A stretch of DNA of 30,109 nucleotides from Ophiosphaerella korrae. Taxonomy: Eukaryota > Ascomycota > Dothideomycetes > Pleosporales > Phaeosphaeriaceae. Positions 22,172 through 30,109 of this stretch are shown in pieces (positions within the stretch are counted from its first letter, which is position 1; the number at the start of each line of letters is the position of its first letter). The position numbers and the translations under genes are program-made. The notes below the pieces were generated by a model that saw only the letters and a list, made by a program, of their open reading frames with translations, did no database searches and was not told the DNA's origin. Location: NCBI GenBank assembly GCA_028456385.1, contig JALNQF010000440.1, positions 1 to 30,109 on the forward strand, given 5' to 3'.

Positions 22172-22479
22172 TAATTATTTTTTTAACCTTTTTTAAAGTA
22201 ATATAACTTGCTTAAAATAAGAGCTATAACTATAAAAATTATATATTTTTAAAGAGAAAATCTTGTTCTTTTTGCTTAGCTAAAAATCTATAGCTTAGTT
22301 AGCGTACCTTAGCTATAGTAGGTTACTAAAATAGGGGTATATTTTTAAGCTATATTTAAAGGGTTATAACTTTTTATTTTTAGTATTTTTTTTCCTATAT
22401 TTTAAATATATTAACTAACTACTTAATATCTATTCTATGTTAGGTTTATAGATATATTGTATTACTATATTAATTTTTA

Positions 22480-23990
22480 TAAAGAAACGTTATTTTTATA
22501 GACTTTAGTTAATAAATATATATTAGACTAGACTAATACTTAGTTTAATACTCTATAGCTCTCTTTATAGATTCCTAAGTTCTAGGTAAAGATAGTATAT
22601 AATTATCTATAGCTTATAAGCTTATTACGTTCTACTCTTTTATTTTAGTAAGCTTAAAAGCTCTTATACTCTTTAAATTAATCTCTATATATAAACTCTT
22701 TCTAGGGTATTTATTTCGCTTATCTTTAAGTAGATTCTATATATTTTTAATAGTATTTTAATATAGACTAAAGGAAGAACAAAGATAAAGCTTAGATTAA
22801 TTCTATATATAATATTCCTTAATAGCTTTATTTTTATTAATCTTATAGATAGCTTACTAATATTTCTAGCCTATATAGATAATTTTTATCTAGTTTAGAA
22901 ACTTAACTAATATATAGAGTTATATATATATAGTTCTAGATATAATAGAAAAAGGAGTAAAAAACACGTAGAGTTTTATACTATATTTTATATACTTTTT
23001 AACTTTTAAATTTAGTACTTTTTAGGAATATTCTCTATTATTAAAAGGTAAAGTCGTTATATAGTTCTTTATAACAATTTATTTATATTATTCTTTTATC
23101 TAAATAGATTACTAAACTAGGATAGTTCTATTTCTAGATATAACTTAGTTAGTATTAAAGTAATAAAAAAAGTAGTTAAATAGAAAAAAAGAATACAAAA
23201 AATAGAAAAATATAGTATACTAGGAATTTTTTTAAACGTATTTTTATTAGAAATAGAAACTAATTACATTCTAGCCTAAATAGAGACTTTTTTTCTATAG
23301 TATTTTTATCTAGCTCTTTACTTACTTTATATAGAGCTATTATATAAGTATATAATCTTTTTTAGATTAAATTCTTTTATTTCTACTATCTTTAATTACT
23401 TTTTAGCGTACTTACGTCTTTAATTTTACTTATTTAGCTATAAATTATAGACTTTTTAGTAGTTAAATTTGTTATAGGTTTCTTTTCTTATAAAAAGTAT
23501 TATAACTTATATATAATAGTAGTTAGTTTTTTTTCTAGTATTAATCTCTTATTTATCTTCTTTAAGCTTTAAATTATATCTCTTATAATAACTCTTTTAT
23601 CTCTTTTAGAAACTCTAGTAAGTTTTTATTTATATCTTTTTATATATTCTACTTTTATAGCTTCTTTCTTTTTAATTCTTTAAATAGTATTTATATTATT
23701 ATAATAAACTTTTTTAAGATAGTAGCTATCTTATTAGGAAAGTTATTAGCTTCTAATAGAAGCTAGATGTTTAGGTTAAGGTTTAAAAGATTAGTACTAA
23801 TTTAAAGAATTAAGAAAAAATTTAAAAAAATATTAATTTAGTAGCTTAAGAAGTATAATTTAGTAATATATTACGTAAGCTAACTTTTAATCTAATTTTT
23901 TTATTTTTTTACTCTACTTCTAAAAAAATAATTCGATAAGTAACTTATACTATAAATTTGCTTAAATAATCTATATAAGGTTAACTATAC
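22480..23990 (-). pseudogene. Transposase pseudogene of F (Tc1/mariner DDE/D family)
   Basis: Read on the - strand through numerous stops. Near 23612-23535 KRDKRVIIRDIIxSLKKINKR resembles the second helix-turn-helix of Tc1 transposases; KKPITN and a segment like RRKYAKKxLKIVE follow (about 23490-23390). Near 22772-22718 SLYxNTIKNIxNLLKDK matches the SPDLNPIENxWxLLK region that carries the last catalytic acid. Frame changes occur between these segments, so indels are likely. No intact catalytic triad can be read. The family call rests on these motifs together with the inverted repeats and element length. Confidence 0.6.
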
Positions 23991-24229
23991 TTAGTTAAAA
24001 AATTAAATATTTTTAAACGAAAATTAAAAAGTTATACTACTTTAAAAACTAAGTAAAAAAAAACCCCCTACTTTAACATTAAATATAGTAATATAGATTA
24101 CGTAGTATAACTACTTTTAATTAAGTATATAAAAATTTACCTTTTTCTTTCTAAATTCTTTATTTTATTTTATTCCTAGCTTATATAGTTATTAAAATAT
24201 AGTATTTTAGAAAAAATAAAAATAAATTT

Positions 24230-24252
24230 CTCTTTATTCTTTGTACCCCTCT
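24230..24252 (-). repeat. Right terminal inverted repeat of F
   Basis: Ends gtacccctct on the + strand; partner of 22149-22171. E RNase H sequence resumes directly to its right (atatattataattatattt). Confidence 0.8.
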
Positions 24253-24515
24253 ATATATTATAATTATATTTAGCTAAGGTATACTTATTTAAAAAGAATC
24301 TAACTAGTTACTAGATAGCTTCTAAGTTTAGCTACTTTATAACTTTACTAAAGTCCTATCTAGAAGTATTAGTATATACGTAGATTAGTTTTAAAGTATT
24401 AAAGTAAAAGAGAATTATTTCTAAAATAAAAGTAGCTTTAAGTTTATTAAAGGCTTTAATATATTCTTAAGTAATCTTAATATATTTATACTATATTTTT
24501 TATTTTATTTTTATA
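24253..24515 (-). pseudogene. pol: E pol, proximal part: start of RNase H
   Basis: The N-terminal half of the E RNase H, the continuation upstream of the piece interrupted by F. It lines up with 27900-28130 of A-R (shared words attagttttaa, agtttattaaa, tcttaagtaat). It ends abruptly at the A-R LTR. Confidence 0.7.
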
Positions 24516-24602
24516 AGGTAGACTTTATATAAGATAACTTAATAAAGTAGTTTTAATAATTTACTAAAAAGAGTAAATAGTAGATAAAACTATCTAAGTA
24601 AG

Positions 24603-24622
24603 TACTAGGTATATATACCTAG
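24603..24622. repeat. 20-bp perfect palindrome in the A-R LTR
   Basis: Identical to 19547-19566. Located between the tandem repeat and the LTR end, as in A-L. Confidence 0.75.
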
Positions 24623-24660
24623 TAGCTTACTAAGCGCTAACTAAAAGTAGAAAGGTAGTT

Positions 24661-24775
24661 AAATATTAGTAAGTTGTAAACTTACTAACAAATTAGTAAG
24701 TTTGTAATATTAGTAAGTTTATAATATTAGTAAGTTTATAATATTAGTAAGTTGTAACTTACTAATATTAGTATA
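24661..24775. repeat. Short tandem repeat in the A-R LTR (attagtaag units)
   Basis: About seven copies of attagtaag, most with the spacer tttataat, two in inverted orientation. Equivalent to 19421-19509 but longer. Confidence 0.8.
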
Positions 24776-24810
24776 AAAATAAGAGATATAAGAGATAACT
24801 CTTTTATACG

Positions 24811-25470
24811 TCTCTCTCCTTTTAAAGAGTAAATTCCTAGAGCTTAAAAGGAGCTCTAATTAACTAATAATACCTATTAGGTAGTAGTAGTAGTAGTTAA
24901 GGTTAAAGAAGTTAACTATTTTTAGAGTTAAAATCGTTATTTATAGAGTATAGAGCTAAGGTTTTTACTAATTTTAGTATAAAATTAAGACTTATATAAC
25001 TTCTATATATAAAATATATTAACTATAAACTTTTTTTTACTACTTCTACTTTATACTAATAAAATTAAACCTAAAAGTGTTTATATATAGTATAAGGGAA
25101 GGTAAAGTTAATACTACTAAGTAACTTAATAGCGCTAGATTTCTATATAAGTACTTACTATAGATATAAGCTTTGTAATAAGTAGGTTTATTAATATAAG
25201 GGACCTAGTAAGCCTAATATTTATAAGTATTAGGGGGTAAGTAGCGTAGAGTAGCCCTAGCTAGGAATTTAGTAGCTAGTTATAAATTCTATAATAGTAA
25301 ACTAGACCTATATATAACTAGTTATAAGGGAGCGTAGTAGTTATAGCTATAGTAGTAGGGTAAGCCCTAACCTAAAAAGAGCCTTACGCTTACTAGCTAA
25401 AGTAAACTATTCTTACTATTTTTACACTATAATTTAGCTTTAGCTAGTAGTAAAGTTTTTTAATTACGCC
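24811..25470 (-). other. A-R 3' internal region, no recognisable gene
   Basis: Counterpart of 18719-19383. Broken in all frames; no domain seen on either strand. Its beginning, next to the LTR, holds the likely polypurine tract. Confidence 0.55.
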
Positions 25471-25839
25471 TTAGAGAGACTTTTTACACTTACTAATAGC
25501 TAGAGTACCTTACTAGGTTGCGTCTTTATTAGGCTCTATTTTAGGTATATAGTTAGTATTTAAGGCTTTTCTAGGTAGTTCTAGTAAAAGTTAAAAGTAG
25601 TAATTACACCTTATAAAGAGCTTTTTTACGCCTATTAATAGTTTTAGGCTTATCTAAGTAGTTCTAGTAAGGGCTAAAAGTAGTAATTGCGCCTTAGAAG
25701 GGCTTTTTTATACCTATTAGTAGGTTAAGATACTCTAATAGGTTACGTCTTTATTAAAGCTCTATTTTTTAGGTATACATAGAGTTAGTAGTTTAGCTTT
25801 CTCTAGGTAGTTCTAGTAAAAGTTAAAAGTAGCTTTATA
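25471..25839 (-). repeat. Tandem repeat after the A-R chromodomain
   Basis: Same three-unit array as 18352-18718 in reverse orientation, with ctaggtagttctagtaaaag repeated three times and a shortened middle unit. Total length 369 bp against 367 in A-L. Confidence 0.7.
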
Positions 25840-28800
25840 TTTTATAAATTCTTCTACTAGCTCCTATATAGGTTTATTATAGCTAGTCTAGTAGACTAAG
25901 TAGTACTATTCTACGTATTTTCTACGCTCTTTAAAGCTTACGTTTAAGATAGCTTCTACTAGGTATTTTTTATATACGCTACTAGTTTCTTTATTAGTAA
26001 TAATAATAGAGATTAGCTATAGTAGGTCTTAATCTAGTAAAGGCTTCTAATCCCTAGGGCGTAAGAGTTTTAGAGAGAAAACTAGGAATACGCCTTTACT
26101 TAGTATTTCTTAGAGTAGTACTAGCTTATATACTCTACTATTATAGATAACTCTTTTAATAAAGTATAGGCCTACCTATTAGTAGTCTAATTTTAGAGTT
26201 AGCTAAGTAGTTCTCTAATTAGCTATACTAATATAAGCTTAGTTACTAACTTTATATACTAGTCTACTTTAGTAAGAAGTATTAGCTTAAGCTACTTACT
26301 CTTATTATACCTAGAGTATTTTTTCTTTAAGGTAGGCTACTAGGTTACTATAAGTATTAAGTAGCTTATTAGCTTGTATTTATTAGTTATATTAAGCTAG
26401 GTTTAGTTAATCTTTATTATTTTTACTAGAGTATATACTATTATAAGAGTAATACCCTAGATCTATAAAAAATAGAGTTATCTTAATAGATATATTAATA
26501 GTGTTATTTACCTTGAAATTAGCTATATATAGCTAGGCTACTTAGTTATCTTTTATATAGTTAATGTATTACTTTAAAAAGATCTTTAGGGCTTAATTTA
26601 CTTACTTAGTTTAGCTATTAGTTTCTAAGTAGTAGGTAGTTAAAAGCTTTTACGTAATATAGAGGCGTTTATATATATAGTACTAAAACTAGCTAATAAA
26701 AGTTATCTCTCTATTAGATATAATTTTTATTAGGACTTTATAAAGCTTAAAAATATATATAAAATATTAGGTAGCTTCCTTAGGTTTTAGAGACTTATAG
26801 GAGAAGAAATAGCGTCTTTTTATAATGTAGTAGTATATTACTAAGATATATTTATAAATCTAGCTACTATTTTTACTAGCTAGTAAGGCTTAAATATAGT
26901 CTACTAAGATATTAGTCTAGAGTATATAAGGAATTAGTATAAGTTAGAAGTAACTAAGTTTACTATTTTATAAGTTCTTTATATAGTAGTAGATTAGGTA
27001 TATATTATAAAATTACTTAATAGCTTAGAGTATCTTAAGCTAATAATAGTACTTATATATTAGATATAGTATGCTATAAGGTCCTTTATAGCCTACTAAC
27101 TAATAGTTATAGTATAAATTAAAGATTTAGTAGTATAAATAAGTATTTAGAGGGAAATATAGACGCGTTTTATTAACCTAGAAGTACTTTTCTTTTTCTA
27201 ATCTAGTAGAGCTAATATTAGTATATAAGAAGTAGTATCCTACTTTATAGAAAGCTTTTAATAGTTTTTATTATCTACTATCTATAGTAGTAAATATAGC
27301 TTAAGCTACGTAGTCTTCTAAGTATACTATATCTAGTAATTCTTCTATTAAGTATAGGTTAATAATATATAGTAAGAGTTCTAGGTCTAGTTTTTTATTA
27401 TAGAGTAGTAGAAAATCTTCTAGTAGGTTTACTAATTTAGGTTTTATTCTTATAATATAGTAAAAGTAGGTATATACTATAGTAGCTTATTCTAGCGTAA
27501 ATCTATCTAGCTTTTATAGGTCTATAAGGCTTAAAGCGTAAATTACTATATTTAGTGTAGGTTTTACGCCTAGGGCTAGGACTTAAAGGCTTAGGATAAT
27601 TTAGTTAGCTCCTAATACTTGTAGATTAGAATTATCTATAGAGTAATCCTATAGTTAGTAGCTTAGAGCGTCTATAACCTTATTTATATCGCTATGTACG
27701 TATTTAATATAGAAATTAAATTAGGATAGAAATATTAACTAGTAAGCCTAGTAGTAATTAAGCTTTTTAGTTATTATAAAAGTTTCTAAATTATAGTAGT
27801 CTATTATAACGTAGATTATATATAGACTACTTATAAGCTCTAGTTTCTATTCTTTAAATACTTAGATTATAGCTATAAGTTCTAGGTCGTAGATAGTATA
27901 ATTATATTCTACTAGAGTATATTTTTTTAAGAAGAAGCTAACTAGCTATTAGATTCTATCTTAGTTTAGTTAGCTTATTACTCTACCTAAAGCCTACCTA
28001 GAGGCGTTAGTTTAGATATAGATTAGTTTTAAGGAGTTAAAGTAAAGTAAGACTACTTTTAGCTAGAAAGTATCTTTTAGTTTATTAAAAGTATTTATAT
28101 ATTTTTAAGTAATTATAAAAGGCTTATACTAAGTCTTTTAAAGAAGTAGCCTATCTCCTTTAGTAAGTTTAGTAATAACTTTAGACTTAATTAACTTAGT
28201 AAGTAGTAAGGTAAAGCTTAAGTAATCTTTAATAAAGTACTAGAAGAATCTAGTATAGCCTAGAAAGGCTAGGACTTCTTTAGTAGTCTTTAGTATTTCC
28301 TACTCCTAAATAGCTTTAACTTTAGAGGAATCTATTGTAATTCCTTTGTTAGAGATAATTATACCTAAAAACTTAACTAAAGTTATATAGAAGCTAGATT
28401 TTTTAAAGTCTATGTAGAAGCCTTACTCTTTTAGTTGCGTAAGTACTTTATAAACGTACTAGATATAGTCTATTTTATTATTAGAGTATATTAAGACGTT
28501 GTCTATATATATAGTGTAGAAGTTATCTAAATATTCTAGTAGGGCTAAGTTAATAGCGCGCTAGAAGGTAGCTAGTACGTTAGTAAAGCTAAAGGGTACT
28601 ACCTTATAAGTATATATACTAAAGTAAGTAATAAAAGTAGTTAGCTATTCTAAATTTAGAGTATTATATAAGTAGTAAAAGGTGTATATTATATTAAATT
28701 TAGAGAAAATCTTTACTTTATTTAAGTAAGCTAGTATTTCCTTAAAGAATAGAATAAAGTACTAGTCTTTAATAGTAGATTTGTTTAGCTTATAGTAGTC

Positions 28801-29770
28801 TATATAAACTTATAAACTACTATCTAGTTTACCTATAATTAGTAAGTTATTTCTAGCTAAGAAACTATATTTACTAATAAAGCCTTTACTTTCTATTTCT
28901 TAGATATATTTCTAGATTACTTTATCTTATTTTCTAGTAAAGAAGTAAGGTTTAGCGTCTAGGATTTTTGCGCTAAGCTTAAAAGTAATTTCTAGGTTAT
29001 ATAGCCTATAAGAGAGAAGTTCCTTAGTAGCTTTCTTATTAAAATAGAGTATTAGGTCTTAATATAGTTAGAGTAGTTCTATAGATAAGATATCTTTAAG
29101 CTCTACTATAAGTAGTAGTTTGTAAAATTATACGTAATCTACTTCTTTAGCTACTTTATAGTAGTATACTAGTAGTAGTATTTTATTTAAAGTAAGTACT
29201 ATAAGCGTATATCTACTTCTTCTAGTAAAAGCCTTAATTACATAATAACTAATAGTTTAAATATCTATTAACAAGTTCTATTTATACTTATTAGGGTGCC
29301 TACTTAGAAGCTCTATAGGGGTAGATAATAGTTTAAGTACTAGCTTCTTTAAGGCTATAGTAGAGTAATATCTAAGCGTACTATAGTATACTACTAAGAG
29401 GATTTTGTTAGTTATCTAGTAGTACTATTAGTAGTAAATATTAGAGAATAACAACGTTCTATTACAGTAATTAGGTTTAATAGTATAGGCTTTACGCTAT
29501 AAAAATCCTAAAATAAAGTTAAATTAGCCTACGTTTTTGATAATATAAGTAGAAGTCTATTTAATATATACGCTTACTTGTAAATAGAACTTAACCTAAT
29601 ACGTAATAGACTTAGATAAGAAACTATTATATCCTTTATAGATAATAGGTTAAAGTAGCTAGATAGTTTATAATTTTATAGTTTTCTAGGTAAATTTTTA
29701 GTAAATAAAGTTTACGTTAGCTCTATTATTAGCTAGAGTTCTAGCTATATAGAGTACTATAGGGTTTTTA
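25840..29770 (-). pseudogene. pol: A-R pol: protease end, RT, RNase H, integrase, chromodomain
   Basis: Uninterrupted copy of A pol on the - strand. Going downwards: protease end (about 29530-29500), RT with the catalytic box YIDN around 28505-28515 (second Asp changed to Asn as in A-L), RNase H (about 28220-27560), integrase zinc finger near 27060, DDE core (about 26840-26340), GPY/F-type motif near 26180, and chromodomain YYLVYxTSYNKPI around 25930-25850. All frames hold many TAA/TAG stops. It provides the empty-site sequence for the B insertion (28222-28226). Confidence 0.9.
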
Positions 29771-30109
29771 CTTAAGAAGCTAGTAAATAAGAATTAGTTT
29801 AGCTTAGCTTCTATTAAATTAGTTAGTAGTTTCTTATACTAGACTATCTATATTCTATAGGTAAGTATATAAGATATAGCTATACTAGAGGTTATGCTTT
29901 AGTAGTTAATTACGCTCTTCTAATTTATATAATCCTTAGGCTAAGGCTTTAGGCCTAGGGAACGTTGTTTTCTAAGTCCTAGTCTAAGTTAGGCTCTAGT
30001 TCTAGCTCTATATCTAGTTAGGGGTCGTATTTAAGAATTAGTCCTCTATTTCTATATCTATTTTAGAGTCTATTACTATATAGGTAGCTATATAGTAGTT
30101 TATAGTATT
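29771..30109 (-). other. Upstream part of A-R, probably the end of gag or the gag-pol linker
   Basis: Counterpart of 1-340, matching it closely in reverse complement (the outer 49 bases perfectly). Acidic coding-like frame with stops; no recognisable domain. Confidence 0.4.

Larger units (their letters stand above)
22149..24252 (-). mobile_element. Element F: Tc1/mariner-like DNA transposon
   Basis: 2104 bp bounded by 23-bp terminal inverted repeats and inserted in the E RNase H. The flanks are tatat and atata, compatible with the TA target of Tc1/mariner elements, although the AT-rich site makes the duplication ambiguous (TA or TATA). The uninterrupted site can be seen at about 27880-27905 in A-R. 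The one gene is on the - strand. Confidence 0.75.
19790..24515 (-). mobile_element. Element E: diverged Gypsy chromovirus fragment, split by F
   Basis: A fragment of an A-related Gypsy element on the - strand carrying RNase H, integrase and chromodomain. Its upstream half (gag, protease, RT) is absent where the A-R LTR begins at 24516. The simplest reading is that A-R is inserted in E and the rest lies beyond A-R outside the window. RIP is as strong as in A. It is clearly more distant from A than the two A copies are from each other. Confidence 0.75.
24516..24810 (-). repeat. 3' LTR of A-R
   Basis: About 295 bp, from the end of homology with A-L (ttataaggtagac on the + strand) to cttttatac, followed on the right by the purine tract in - sense (aaaaggagagagac). 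Longer than the A-L LTR because its tandem repeat has more units. Confidence 0.7.
24516..30109 (-). mobile_element. Element A-R: inverted second copy of the A chromovirus
   Basis: 5594 bp that match A-L in reverse complement from the LTR inwards, without B. Differences from A-L are mainly C/T and G/A plus small indels, so the two are separate copies that diverged by RIP. Its 5' LTR and gag lie beyond the window end. Base 30109 pairs with base 1. Confidence 0.92.

Noticed and set aside
1..30109. Host genes, tRNA or rRNA genes
   Set aside because: Every readable domain belongs to a transposable element; no cloverleaf or rRNA motif was seen. The + strand ORF track gives no host-like protein.
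1..30109. Centromeric or telomeric identity of the locus
   Set aside because: AT-rich RIP-damaged retroelement clusters are common near fungal centromeres, but no telomere repeat or centromere-specific signal is visible, so location is not claimed.

Overview
This window is a graveyard of transposable elements from a filamentous ascomycete (Pezizomycotina-type) genome. No host gene, tRNA, rRNA or CRISPR array is visible. The DNA is AT-rich. In most of it CpA and TpG are almost absent while CpG survives, which is the expected end state of repeat-induced point mutation (RIP, C-to-T at CpA on both strands). RIP turns CAA, CAG and TGG codons into TAA/TAG and removes ATG starts, so almost no open frames remain although the protein domains can still be read through the stops.

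Layout. (1) Element A-L is a Ty3/Gypsy chromovirus on the + strand. It fills 1-1885 and 15969-19654: protease and reverse transcriptase on the left; RNase H, integrase, chromodomain and 3' LTR on the right. (2) Element B, a second Gypsy family on the - strand with 431-bp LTRs, is inserted in A-L (1886-15963, target duplication attac). (3) Element C, of the same family as B, is inserted in the reverse transcriptase of B (5554-12584, LTRs of 428/429 bp, duplication gatat). It is the best preserved element: one gag-pol frame stays in register for about 1811 codons. (4) After the A-L LTR comes a C-type LTR fragment, D (19658-19789). (5) Element E (19790-24515) is a diverged A-like Gypsy fragment on the - strand. 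Its RNase H is split by (6) element F, a Tc1/mariner-like DNA transposon of 2104 bp with 23-bp inverted repeats (22149-24252). (7) Element A-R (24516-30109) is a second copy of A in the opposite direction.

A-L and A-R form a very large inverted repeat whose arms end exactly at bases 1 and 30109. A-R also preserves the empty site for the B insertion. The inferred order is D before A-L before B before C. RIP damage is heaviest in A, E and F, intermediate in B and lightest in C, matching the nesting.

The most notable points are: a second, antisense gene in the B/C family (Cys-rich N-terminus, then a coiled coil) lying tail-to-tail with pol; a possible self-priming site for reverse transcription in C; strand-biased RIP in C; and a 50-bp block in the LTR that differs completely between B and C.
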